7,397 bases of DNA from an uncultured Collinsella sp. Lineage in GTDB: Bacteria > Actinomycetota > Coriobacteriia > Coriobacteriales > Coriobacteriaceae. The translations under genes were made by a program, and so were the position numbers. The stretch's first letter is position 1. Each line of letters begins with the position of its first letter. The notes under the pieces are model-generated. The model was not told the DNA's origin. It ran no database searches and saw only the letters and a program-made list of their open reading frames with translations. This document shows, one piece after another, positions 1-6,903 of the stretch. The stretch is from the NCBI GenBank assembly GCA_900551365.1, contig URVZ01000089.1, positions 1-7,397 of the forward strand. Direction: 5' to 3'.

Positions 1-36
1 TAATAAACTCGCGTATCGCACGGACGCGGGTTATTA
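1..36. repeat. Imperfect hairpin upstream of arcC
   Basis: The arms TAATAA-(A)-CTCGCG (1-13) and CGCGGGTTATTA (25-36) pair over 12 base pairs with one bulged A and one G-T wobble, around an 11-nt loop. No T-run follows, so it is not a standard intrinsic terminator. It ends 37 nt before the arcC start, in what is probably the spacer after an upstream gene. It may be an intercistronic mRNA-stabilising or processing hairpin. The leading TAATAA could also contain the stop codon of an upstream gene cut off by the window edge; this cannot be decided here. Confidence 0.4.
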
Positions 37-72
37 ATGGGTTGTAGGCCTTTTACAGAAAGGATTCCAGCA

Positions 73-1035
73 ATGTCTAAGCCTCTTGGCAAGCCCGATC
101 GTATTGTCGTCGCCCTTGGCGGCAACGCCCTCGGCAACAACCCCGTCGAGCAGATCGAGGCCGTGAGCAACACCGCCCACGCTCTCCTCGGTCTCATCGA
201 GCAAGGCAATGAGATCATCATCACCCACGGCAACGGCCCGCAGGTCGGCATGATCCAGAACGCCTTCGCCGCTGCCCACGATGCCATCGGTACCCCCGAG
301 ATGCCGCTGCCCGAGTGCGGCGCTATGTCCCAGGGCTACATTGGTTATCACCTGCAGCAGGGCATCGGCCGCGAGATGCACAAGCGCTATAAGCGTTGGC
401 ACGCCGCAACCGTCGTCACCCAGATCGAGTGCGACCCGGACGATCCCGCGTTCAAGAACCCGACCAAGCCGATCGGTCCCTTCTACACCGAGGAGCAGGC
501 CAAGGAGTTCATGGCCGAGGACCCCTCCAAGGTCTTCGTCGAGGATTCCGGCCGCGGCTGGCGTCGCGTCGTCGCTTCCCCCGATCCCAAGAAGATCGTC
601 GAGGCCGACTCCATCCTCAACCTGCTCGACAACGAGTTCATCGTCATCGCCTGCGGTGGCGGCGGCATCCCCGTCGTCCGCGACTACGAGAACAAGGGCT
701 GCTACAAGGGCGTTCCCGCCGTCATCGACAAGGACCTGGGCGGCGAGCTGCTGGCCGAGGACTGCGACGCCGACGTCCTGTTCCTGCTGACCGCCGTCGA
801 GCACGTCGCCATCAACTTTGGCAAGCCCAACCAGGAGGAGCTCGAGGACCTCACCGCCGACGAGGCCGAGCGCCTGGCCGACGAGGGTCAGTTCGGCAAG
901 GGTTCCATGGAGCCCAAGGTCCGCGCCGCCATCAAGTTCGCCCGCTCCCGCAAGGGCCGCACCTGCATCATCGGCGCCCTGGACAAGGCCGCCGAGACCA
1001 TGGCCGGCCTCTCCGGTACCCGCATCCACGAGTAG
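73..1035 (+). CDS. arcC: Carbamate kinase
   Basis: A complete 320-residue cytoplasmic carbamate kinase, the usual length for the family. It catalyses the reversible transfer of phosphate between carbamoyl phosphate and ADP, giving ATP, ammonia and CO2, and is normally the energy-yielding last step of the arginine deiminase (or agmatine/allantoin) pathway. Amino-acid-kinase family motifs are visible in order: ALGGNAL (14-20), HGNGPQVG (52-59), CGGGGIP (194-200), DKDLGGELLA (219-228), LTAVEHVAINFGKP (239-252) and GSMEPKV (277-283). The ATG at 73 was chosen because AGAAAGGA lies just upstream (AGG about 9 nt away) and the conserved N-terminus starts there; the in-frame ATG at 37 would add 12 unconserved residues. 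Codon use is very strongly biased to C/G endings, more than in the downstream operon, suggesting high expression. It is followed by its own terminator, so it is not cotranscribed with the PTS genes. Confidence 0.96.
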   Translation: MSKPLGKPDRIVVALGGNALGNNPVEQIEAVSNTAHALLGLIEQGNEIIITHGNGPQVGMIQNAFAAAHDAIGTPEMPLPECGAMSQGYIGYHLQQGIGREMHKRYKRWHAATVVTQIECDPDDPAFKNPTKPIGPFYTEEQAKEFMAEDPSKVFVEDSGRGWRRVVASPDPKKIVEADSILNLLDNEFIVIACGGGGIPVVRDYENKGCYKGVPAVIDKDLGGELLAEDCDADVLFLLTAVEHVAINFGKPNQEELEDLTADEAERLADEGQFGKGSMEPKVRAAIKFARSRKGRTCIIGALDKAAETMAGLSGTRIHE

Positions 1036-1100
1036 CCCCTACTCCGTTGCCTCTCCCGTGGGCGCCAGGCAAAGCGCCCACAAACTAGCCTCTCTTCATG

Positions 1101-1133
1101 AGCCCCGCGGTCCGCTCCGACTGCGGGGCTTTT
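1101..1133 (+). terminator. Intrinsic terminator of arcC
   Basis: A perfect 8-bp GC-rich stem, AGCCCCGC (1101-1108) with GCGGGGCT (1123-1130), can be extended by four further pairs (one G-T wobble) to a 6-nt loop at 1113-1118. It is followed directly by a short T run (TTTT, counting the last stem base). It lies 65 nt after the arcC stop codon and separates arcC from the PTS operon. Confidence 0.88.
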
Positions 1134-1144
1134 GCTATTCACCT

Positions 1145-1225
1145 AGTCATTGGGGACGTTCTTAAACGACTAGTCAAACAAGAACGTCCACAACGACTAC
1201 TCATTTAAGTCTGTCCCCAATGACT
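1145..1225. repeat. REPIN-like palindromic intergenic repeat
   Basis: The ends AGTCATTGGGGAC (1145-1157) and GTCCCCAATGACT (1213-1225) are a perfect 13-bp inverted repeat. Nested inside is a second perfect 10-bp inverted repeat, GGACGTTCTT (1154-1163) with AAGAACGTCC (1180-1189), whose loop contains the palindrome GACTAGTC (1168-1175). The two stems overlap at 1154-1157, so they compete. The outward-facing head TTGGGGAC followed by GTTCTTAAA or AGACTTAAA recurs at 6991-7333. Heads of the TTGGGGACAGACTTAA kind are known to me from short dispersed repeats linked to IS200-like/RAYT (Y1) transposases in many bacteria; assigning this copy to that group is inference. No transposase is in the window. 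Confidence 0.65.
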
Positions 1226-1239
1226 GCGGAAAGCGCATC
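1226..1239 (+). repeat. Unit of the CGGAAAGCGCATCCC repeat family
   Basis: GCGGAAAGCGCATC abuts the right end of the REPIN-like element. CTGCGGAAAGC (1224-1234) is identical to 7051-7061, and further copies lie at 7116-7130, 7178-7192 and, inverted, 7211-7225. The unit has no coding or terminator character. Its job is unknown. Confidence 0.5.
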
Positions 1240-1281
1240 TCACACCGGCACATGGCTTTCGGGTCCTTTCTCCGTGCTCCC

Positions 1282-1328
1282 TATAAGTTCGGCTGGACTC
1301 CCCGCAACCTGTTCCGAGTTGGCGGAAC
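1282..1328 (+). promoter_or_regulatory. Possible promoter/operator area of the licR-like gene
   Basis: Between the repeats and the regulator start there is a TATAAG hexamer (1282-1287, five of six bases of a -10 consensus) without a convincing -35 box. Downstream is a perfect 6-bp dyad, GTTCCG-AGTTGG-CGGAAC (1311-1328). The dyad could be an operator or a leader hairpin. No T-run follows, so it is not a terminator. The assignment rests only on position and symmetry. Confidence 0.25.
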
Positions 1329-1390
1329 GAGCGCGACGTGGAGTGTCATTCTTTACCGCGTTAGACTAGACGCAGGGAAAGGAGGAGGAC

Positions 1391-3286
1391 ATGGATGCTC
1401 GCGTCAAGCAGCTTGTAAATATGATCGAGGACGCTCAGCCTGTCGCTGTCGCGGTACTTGCCAAGCGTCTCGAGGTAAGCGAGCGCGCCGTGAGAAACTA
1501 TATCCATCGCGCAAACGACAACCTTGCAGGGGTTGCACGCATCGTTGGCAGCAAGGGGCAGTATCGTATCGATGTTGCACGTGCAGATGAGCTTGCTCGC
1601 TTGCTAGACGGTGCGGCTCAGGCCCATCCGGGCATTCCTGATACGCGCGACGGCCGTGTGTCCTTCCTTCTTAACGACCTCCTCATGCGGTCCCAGTGGG
1701 TGACGATTGAGGAGTATGCGGATTTACTCTACGTTTCGGCGCGAACTCTGTCCAATGACATGCGTCTGGTAGAGCAGAAACTCGCCCAATTTGACTTAAC
1801 GCTCGAAAAGCGCCCACGCTACGGAATCCGCGTTGCGGGCGGGGAGTCGCAACGGCGCCTGTGCCTGGCCTCGCTGGTGAGGCCCGTGTTGCCCGACACC
1901 GACGATGCAAAGCTCGCCGAGCGCCTGCGGGCCATCGCCGCATGTGTGGACGATGCCCTGACGGCCTCGCCCGTCACGGTGAGCTCGCTGGCATCCCGCA
2001 ATCTCATCATGCATCTTTACATTGCTCTTGGCCGCATCGAGCAGGGCTGCTATGTCCCAGCTGCAGAATCGGACGTTCAAAAACTGGAGGGAACGCGCGA
2101 ATACGCCGCGGCTTTCCAGATTGCCGCAAACATCAAGGATGCCCTGGGCGTGAGCATGCCCCGAGAAGAGGTTGCCTTTATCGCAATCCATTTGCTCGGC
2201 AGGGGCACGGGCGTGCCCGAGAAGGGCTCTGCCGTTATCTCGGACGAGATGTGGGAGATTGCTTCCGAGATGGTACGTGCGGTCAACGATGAGTTTAGGT
2301 TTGACTTTAGCGGCGATCTTGAACTTCGCATGAACCTTGCTCGGCATATCGGCCCTCTGGGCTATCGCCTTGAATATCACATGCATATGGATAACCCCAT
2401 GCTGCCCGATATCAAGACGAGGTTTCCGTTGGCCTATTCGATGGCAGCTGGCACCTCGCAGGTACTCGAGCGCCATTTTGGCAGCCAGCCCTCTGATGAA
2501 GAGCTCGGCTACATCGCCATGGCATTTGCCCTGGCCCTCGAGCAGCAAGCCGACCAGCCGCGTCGCAAACGCATCCTGATCGTGTGCGCCTCGGGAGCGG
2601 GAAGCGCCCGTATGCTCGAGCACCAGTACCGCAAGCAGTTTGGCATGTATATCGATTCGATTGAGACATGCGATGTCGCCCGCGTGGGAACGTTCGATTT
2701 TTCGCATATCGACTACGTGTTCACAACGGTGCCGCTCAACGTCAAGTTGCCCGTGCCCGTCCGCGAGGCCGATTTCTTCTTGGAGACGAGCGATGTCAAC
2801 GCTATCCGCAAGGTGCTGAGCGACGACACTGCGCAATCGGACTCCGTGAGCTCTTTCTTTAGCCGTGCCCTGTTCTTCAACCGCGTTGAGGCGTCGTCGA
2901 AGCAGGCCGTTCTCCGATATCTCTCCGAGCGCGCCGTCGAGAGCGGCCGTGTCGATGCCCAGTTTGCCCAAGAGGTCGCCGAGCGCGAGAGCGCGAGCGC
3001 CACCTCGTTTGGCAATGGGGTAGCCATGCCCCATGGGATGCATCCCTTGAGCGCCGAGGCCTTTGTTACCGTGGGCCTGCTCGAACATCCCATTCTTTGG
3101 GACGAATACGGCCATGAGGTCGATATCGTCTTTATGGTGTCGTTTGCCCGGTCGGGCGGCGATGAGGCGCGGATCTTGAGCTCACTGCTCGCCGAGATCT
3201 TTATGGACCGCCAGGGGGTCGAGCGCCTACGCGAGCGCCGGTCCTGGCATGAGCTGATGGCGCTTGTGCAAGCGCATACGGCTTAA
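1391..3286 (+). CDS. licR: PTS-regulated transcriptional activator, LicR/MtlR type
   Basis: A 631-residue multidomain PTS-controlled regulator, very probably the activator of the IIA-IIB-IIC-glucosidase genes behind it. Visible in order: an HTH (about 4-60, LAKRLEVSERAVRNYIHR); a second, Mga-like HTH (about 88-155); PRD1 (about 165-275) with conserved His208 (NLIMHLY) and His267 (FIAIHLLG); PRD2 (about 283-386) with His319 (LARHIGPLG), while the second expected His is Ala378 (YIAMAFA); an EIIB-like domain (about 393-475) with phosphorylatable Cys399 (ILIVCASGAGSARML); and an EIIA-like domain (about 487-628) with His548 (VAMPHGMHP). In this family, phosphorylation of PRD histidines by HPr and of the EIIB/EIIA domains by the cognate PTS sets activity. 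The start is fixed by AAGGAGG (1379-1385). The symbol is by analogy with Bacillus LicR. It could respond to another beta-glucoside or beta-oligosaccharide; the family call is firm, the inducer is not. Confidence 0.9.
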   Translation: MDARVKQLVNMIEDAQPVAVAVLAKRLEVSERAVRNYIHRANDNLAGVARIVGSKGQYRIDVARADELARLLDGAAQAHPGIPDTRDGRVSFLLNDLLMRSQWVTIEEYADLLYVSARTLSNDMRLVEQKLAQFDLTLEKRPRYGIRVAGGESQRRLCLASLVRPVLPDTDDAKLAERLRAIAACVDDALTASPVTVSSLASRNLIMHLYIALGRIEQGCYVPAAESDVQKLEGTREYAAAFQIAANIKDALGVSMPREEVAFIAIHLLGRGTGVPEKGSAVISDEMWEIASEMVRAVNDEFRFDFSGDLELRMNLARHIGPLGYRLEYHMHMDNPMLPDIKTRFPLAYSMAAGTSQVLERHFGSQPSDEELGYIAMAFALALEQQADQPRRKRILIVCASGAGSARMLEHQYRKQFGMYIDSIETCDVARVGTFDFSHIDYVFTTVPLNVKLPVPVREADFFLETSDVNAIRKVLSDDTAQSDSVSSFFSRALFFNRVEASSKQAVLRYLSERAVESGRVDAQFAQEVAERESASATSFGNGVAMPHGMHPLSAEAFVTVGLLEHPILWDEYGHEVDIVFMVSFARSGGDEARILSSLLAEIFMDRQGVERLRERRSWHELMALVQAHTA

Positions 3287-3320
3287 GACTTCTTTTGTCG
3301 ATGACCCTGTCAGTCTACCT

Positions 3321-3341
3321 GCAATAAACCTCGAGGATTGC
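3321..3341. promoter_or_regulatory. Dyad between regulator and PTS genes, candidate operator
   Basis: GCAAT (3321-3325) and ATTGC (3337-3341) flank AAA and the 8-bp palindrome CCTCGAGG (3329-3336), giving a two-tier, slightly asymmetric dyad. It lies in the 119-nt gap between the regulator stop and the IIA start, where a LicR-type activator would be expected to bind. No clear -35/-10 pair could be assigned beside it, and it lacks a T-run, so it is neither a terminator nor a recognisable BglG-type antiterminator. Confidence 0.3.
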
Positions 3342-3405
3342 GGGCGGGAGATAGGCGTTTCGAATATTCAAGTACAAACCAAACATCACGGGAGAGGAGA
3401 CCGTT

Positions 3406-3732
3406 ATGGACGATCAGGGAACCGAGATGGTTTCGTTTCAGCTGGTCGCTGCAGCGGGAGAGGCACGCAGCCTTGCCTTCGAAGCCCTTGAAAAGGCAAA
3501 GGCGGGGGATTTTGACGCCGCCGCCAAACTCATGAAGCAGTCAAAGGATGCGGGAATCAAGGCTCACCACATCCAAACGCAGCTGCTTTCGACTGAGGCA
3601 GCGGGCGAGCATCTGTCGGTGGATGTGTTGCTGGTCCATGCTCAGGACCACCTCATGTGCTCCATGCTTGCCCAGGAGCTCGTGCAGGAGCTGATCTGCC
3701 TGTATGAGCGCACTGCAACCAAGAACGCCTAG
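3406..3732 (+). CDS. PTS system IIA component, lactose/cellobiose family
   Basis: A 108-residue soluble phosphocarrier, full length for the PTS Lac/Chb IIA family, which forms small helical trimers. It takes phosphate from HPr and hands it to the IIB protein encoded next. The signature VHAQDHLM is present: His78 is the expected phosphorylation site, matching His78 of lactococcal IIA-Lac, and Asp81 corresponds to the metal-binding Asp of that family. The family-typical helix carrying AHHIQTQL lies at 53-60. The ATG at 3406 is preceded by GGAGAGGAGA (3391-3400). It is the first gene of the IIA-IIB-IIC-hydrolase set, 119 nt after the regulator and 46 nt before IIB. The nearest functional analogues are LicA, CelC and ChbA; sequence alone does not separate cellobiose from chitobiose or lactose, but the GH1 neighbour favours beta-glucosides. 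Confidence 0.95.
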   Translation: MDDQGTEMVSFQLVAAAGEARSLAFEALEKAKAGDFDAAAKLMKQSKDAGIKAHHIQTQLLSTEAAGEHLSVDVLLVHAQDHLMCSMLAQELVQELICLYERTATKNA

Positions 3733-3765
3733 CGGCGTGCGGTGACTATCCAACCAATCAATGCG

Positions 3766-3778
3766 AAGGGAATCCCTT
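3766..3778 (+). promoter_or_regulatory. Ribosome binding site of IIB within a small hairpin
   Basis: AAGGG (3766-3770), the Shine-Dalgarno candidate for IIB, can pair perfectly with CCCTT (3774-3778) around a 3-nt AAT loop. The stem ends directly against the ATG at 3779. The AAGGG decides the IIB start, since the in-frame ATG at 3761 has no purine-rich site before it. Whether the hairpin dampens IIB translation is inference. Confidence 0.5.
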
Positions 3779-4072
3779 ATGAAGATCCTTCTTGTTTGCG
3801 CAGCTGGTCTGTCTACAAGCATTCTGATGAAGAAACTCGAGAAATATGCGGAGCAAAACGGCATCGAGCTCGATATCGATGCGGTGGGTATCGGCGAGTA
3901 TCAGGAGACGTGCGCCAATTATGACGTGCTGCTCTTGGGGCCGCAGGTGTCCTACCAGCTCAACACCGTCAAGCAGGGGAGCGGTAAGCCGACCGCGGTC
4001 ATCCCCGCACAGGACTACGGCATGGGCAACGCCGCCAACGTGCTGGCACTCGCCCAGTCGCTGTTGGGTTAG
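3779..4072 (+). CDS. PTS system IIB component, lactose/cellobiose family
   Basis: A 97-residue cytoplasmic phosphotransferase subunit of the Lac/Cel/Chb IIB family, normal in length. It begins MKILLVCAAGLSTSILMKKL, in which Cys7 is the expected phosphocysteine of the CxxGxSTS loop; it receives phosphate from His78 of IIA and passes it to the sugar bound by IIC. A second family-typical strand and loop, YDVLLLGPQVSYQL, follows in the middle of the protein. The start at 3779 was preferred over the ATG at 3761 because AAGGG lies 8 nt upstream and the conserved N-terminus begins here. The stop codon overlaps the AGGAGG of the IIC gene, 9 nt before its start, so IIB and IIC are probably translationally linked. 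Analogues: LicB, CelA, ChbB. Confidence 0.95.
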   Translation: MKILLVCAAGLSTSILMKKLEKYAEQNGIELDIDAVGIGEYQETCANYDVLLLGPQVSYQLNTVKQGSGKPTAVIPAQDYGMGNAANVLALAQSLLG

Positions 4073-4081
4073 GAGGCAACC

Positions 4082-5431
4082 ATGGAGAAGTTCATGACCC
4101 TGCTTCAGGAAAAACTGACCCCTATCGCCAATTTCTGCGGCACCGAGCGCCACTTTGCCTCCATGCAAAAGGGCTTTATGAGCGCGATCAGCTTCATCTT
4201 GGTATCTGCCGTCTTTATGATCCTCGCCAACCCGCCGGTCACGGCCGACCTGGTGGCGCAGGGCGGGTTCTGGTCCGTCTTTGGCCCTTGGCTCGATTTT
4301 GCCACGGCCAATAAGCTCACGCTGCTCATTCCCTTCAACATGACGATGGGCATACTGTCGGTGATCGTGACGTTCGCAATCGCCTATAACCTGGCGGGCA
4401 CCTACAAGATGCCCAAGCTTAACGCCGGTATGACCTCGCTGGTGATGTTCCTGATCGCCGCGGCGCCGTCGTCCTACTACCAGCTTGCTGACGAGTCCGT
4501 GCTCCAGGCGGTCCCCTGCACCTATCTGGGTGCGCAGGGCCTGTTTACCGCCATCATCGTTGCCTTGGTCTCCGTCGAGGTCACGCGCTTCTGCCAGACC
4601 AAGGGCATCACCATCAAGATGCCCGATGGCGTGCCGCCGTTTTTGTCCGAAACCTTTGGCGCCATCGTACCTATGCTCGCCAACATCCTCATCTTCTTTG
4701 GCGGCAACCTGCTGATCCAGATGATCGATCCCGCGCTGTCCATCCCCTCGGTTATCGAGAAGCTGCTCGCTGCCCCGCTTTCCGTCGCAGTTGACTCTGT
4801 GCCCGGCGCACTGCTTATCTGCTTCATGACGCTGCTGTTTTGGTGCTTTGGCGTCCACGGCAACATGATCGTAATGCCCATCACCGCCCCGGTCACGCTT
4901 GCCGCCTTTGCCGCCAACGCCTCGCTCTATGCTGCCGGGCAGCCGCTTGAGTTCCACCCGGCGCTCATGTCGTTGGCCATCAACCTCATCGGCGGCACGG
5001 GTAATACGTTCTCTTTTGTGGCGCTCTGCGCGTTTAGGGCAAAGTCGCAGCAGCTCAAGGCATTTGGCAGGGCATCGATCGTGCCGAGCTTCTTCCGTAT
5101 CTCCGAGCCCGCGATCTTCGGCGCGCCCATCATCTTCAACCCGATCCTCATGATTCCGTTTGTGCTAGGCGGCATGATCTCGGCCCTGCTGTATTGGGGT
5201 GCGGTCTCACTGGGTCTTGTCTCTAACTTCTACATCTTGGTGAGCGGCACGTTCCCCATCTTCGTTCAGGGCTTTGTCCAGTGCCTCGACCCGCGCATCT
5301 GGGTGTTTACGATCGTTTTGATCGTGGCCATGGCTGTGGTCTGGTACCCGTTCTTTAAGGTGTACGATAACCAGCTCCTGGCTCAGGAGCAGGAGAACGC
5401 CGCGGCAGCTTCTGCCGAGGATGCTGAGTAG
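4082..5431 (+). CDS. PTS system IIC component, cellobiose/oligo-beta-glucoside permease
   Basis: A 449-residue inner-membrane sugar permease, full length for the CelB/ChbC (Lac family) IIC group, with about ten hydrophobic segments between residues 32 and 425 and a short acidic, Ala-rich cytoplasmic tail. It binds the beta-glucoside outside and releases it to IIB for phosphorylation at C6. Family motifs: the amphipathic N-terminus ending HFASMQKGFM; FGVHGNM with His259; INLIGGTGNTFSF (300-312); and FRISEPAIFGAPIIFNP (338-354) with Glu342. His259 and Glu342 fall where Bacillus cereus ChbC has its sugar-contacting His and Glu, as I recall. AGGAGG (4071-4076) sits 5 nt before the ATG, overlapping the IIB stop. 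The hydrolase ATG begins one base after this stop. The exact substrate (cellobiose, gentiobiose, lichenan fragments or plant glucosides) is not decidable here. Confidence 0.95.
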   Translation: MEKFMTLLQEKLTPIANFCGTERHFASMQKGFMSAISFILVSAVFMILANPPVTADLVAQGGFWSVFGPWLDFATANKLTLLIPFNMTMGILSVIVTFAIAYNLAGTYKMPKLNAGMTSLVMFLIAAAPSSYYQLADESVLQAVPCTYLGAQGLFTAIIVALVSVEVTRFCQTKGITIKMPDGVPPFLSETFGAIVPMLANILIFFGGNLLIQMIDPALSIPSVIEKLLAAPLSVAVDSVPGALLICFMTLLFWCFGVHGNMIVMPITAPVTLAAFAANASLYAAGQPLEFHPALMSLAINLIGGTGNTFSFVALCAFRAKSQQLKAFGRASIVPSFFRISEPAIFGAPIIFNPILMIPFVLGGMISALLYWGAVSLGLVSNFYILVSGTFPIFVQGFVQCLDPRIWVFTIVLIVAMAVVWYPFFKVYDNQLLAQEQENAAAASAEDAE

Positions 5432-5432
5432 C

Positions 5433-6887
5433 ATGAGTTACTTTGACAGAACGTCTGCCGCCGGTATGCCCGAGGGCTTTTTGTGGGGTGGTGCCCTCGC
5501 CGCCAACCAGGCCGAAGGGGGCTGGAACGAGGGCGGCCGCGGCATGTCGCACTCCGACCTGATCCCACAGGGTTCCGACCGCTGGGATGTAATGTTTGGC
5601 AGGCAAAAGCCCGTGGACGATCCGGACAGGCTGTATCCATGCCGCTGGGGCAACGACTTCTTCCATCATTGGCACGAGGATGTCGAGCTCTTTGCCGAGA
5701 TGGGCTTTAAGTGCCTGCGTCTTTCAATTTGCTGGAGCCGTATTTTTCCCACAGGGATGGAGACCGAGCCCAACGGCGAGGGCTTGGAGTTTTACCGTCA
5801 GGTATTCGAGGCGCTGCGCGAGCATGGAATCGAGCCGCTTGTGACGCTGTCGCACTACGACTATCCGTTGGCTCTGGTCGAGCGCTATGGTGGCTGGCAA
5901 AGCCGAGAGATGATCGAGCGGTATGCGCACTACGTCGAGACCGTCGGACGCGCGTACCAGGGCCTCGTGCGTTATTGGCTTACGTTCAACGAGATCAACA
6001 GCGTGGCGCTGTCCTATCTCAACGCGGGTGTCACGCTCGAGGATGAGCGTGACCGTGCAGCCGTGACCGCGGCGTTCTCGCACCATATGTTTATGGCGAG
6101 CGCTCGCGCTGTCGAGATTCTGCACAAGATCGATCCCGCAAACAAGGTGGGTTGCATGGTCGCTGCCGGTGCGACCTATCCGTACCGTTGTGCGCCCGAG
6201 GACGTATGGCTTGCGTATGAGGAGGACCGCGGCCGCTACTTCTACACAGACGTGATGGCTGCGGGCGCCTATCCTGCTTGGAAGCTGCGTGCACTCGAGA
6301 AAGAGGGTGTTCACGTGCCCTTTGAGCCGGGCGATACGGAGTATCTGGCAGAGCATACGGTCGACTTCATCTCGTTCTCGTACTATTGCTCGCGCTTGGT
6401 GTGCGCCGATGATCAGGTGATCGCCGAGAAGGCGGAGGGCAACGTGTTCCCGACGTTGCGCAATCCGTACCTCAAGGATAAAGAGACTGCCTGGAAGTGG
6501 CAGATCGATGCGCTGGGTTTGCGCGTGACGCTTGCCGGCTACCACGATCGTTACCATCTTCCGCTCTTTATCGCCGAGAACGGTGTGGGCGGACTCGATG
6601 CGCTGGAAGACGGCAAAGTCCACGATGCGTATCATATTGATTACCTGCGAAGGCATATTCTTGCGCTGCGCGATGCAATTGTCGAGGACGGTGTTGACCT
6701 GATGGGATACACGCCGTGGGGCTGTATCGATTTGGTGTCGGCCTCGACGGGGCAGATGAAGAAGCGCTATGGCTTTGTTTATGTTGATGCCGATGATACG
6801 GGCAAAGGCACGTTCGATCGCTACCGAAAGGACAGCTTCTGCTGGTACCAAAAGGTCATTGCATCAAATGGCGAGGACTTGAGTTAA
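5433..6887 (+). CDS. 6-phospho-beta-glucosidase, glycoside hydrolase family 1
   Basis: A 484-residue cytoplasmic GH1 enzyme with no signal peptide and the usual family length. It cleaves the phosphorylated glucosides made by the adjacent PTS. The N-terminal signature is FLWGGALAANQAEGGW. The acid/base is Glu187 in TFNEIN and the nucleophile Glu382 in IAENG. The 6-phosphate-binding loop is SASTGQMKKRYGFVYVD, with Ser436, Lys444 and Tyr446. The Ala after Ser436, where LacG-type 6-phospho-beta-galactosidases have Trp, favours the gluco-specific (BglA-like) enzymes. The ATG at 5433 was chosen because GAGG (5417-5420) lies 12 nt upstream; the in-frame ATG at 5421 overlaps the IIC end and would put that site too close. 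The 1-nt gap after the IIC stop suggests translational coupling. It is the last gene of the operon. Bacillus LicH, in an analogous operon, belongs to family GH4 as I recall, so the symbol licH is not used. Confidence 0.95.
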   Translation: MSYFDRTSAAGMPEGFLWGGALAANQAEGGWNEGGRGMSHSDLIPQGSDRWDVMFGRQKPVDDPDRLYPCRWGNDFFHHWHEDVELFAEMGFKCLRLSICWSRIFPTGMETEPNGEGLEFYRQVFEALREHGIEPLVTLSHYDYPLALVERYGGWQSREMIERYAHYVETVGRAYQGLVRYWLTFNEINSVALSYLNAGVTLEDERDRAAVTAAFSHHMFMASARAVEILHKIDPANKVGCMVAAGATYPYRCAPEDVWLAYEEDRGRYFYTDVMAAGAYPAWKLRALEKEGVHVPFEPGDTEYLAEHTVDFISFSYYCSRLVCADDQVIAEKAEGNVFPTLRNPYLKDKETAWKWQIDALGLRVTLAGYHDRYHLPLFIAENGVGGLDALEDGKVHDAYHIDYLRRHILALRDAIVEDGVDLMGYTPWGCIDLVSASTGQMKKRYGFVYVDADDTGKGTFDRYRKDSFCWYQKVIASNGEDLS

Positions 6888-6903
6888 CTCTTGCAGGTCT
6901 GTT

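Noticed and set aside
34..1029. 331-codon open frame antisense to almost all of arcC
   Set aside because: It mirrors arcC codons whose third positions are nearly all C or G. The translation is low-complexity (Gly, Leu, Asp, Val) with no family motif or ribosome binding site.
1252..1590. 112-codon + strand frame before and into the regulator gene
   Set aside because: It overlaps the regulator start in another frame and lacks a ribosome binding site; the Cys/Arg-rich translation looks like a shadow.
1796..3115. 439-codon antisense frame inside the regulator gene
   Set aside because: It lies wholly opposite a gene with five recognisable domains and has no motif of its own; it is a product of high GC content.
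3287..3405. BglG-type antiterminator (RAT) and overlapping terminator before IIA
   Set aside because: No terminator stem with T-run is present, and the regulator has HTH domains rather than the CAT RNA-binding domain of BglG/LicT.
3758..4957. 399-codon antisense frame over IIB and IIC
   Set aside because: The translation is rich in Gly, His, Asp and Arg, typical of the complement of a membrane-protein gene, and it spans two real genes.
5724..6851. 375-codon antisense frame over the glucosidase
   Set aside because: The opposite strand encodes a complete GH1 enzyme with both catalytic residues; no domain is visible in this frame.
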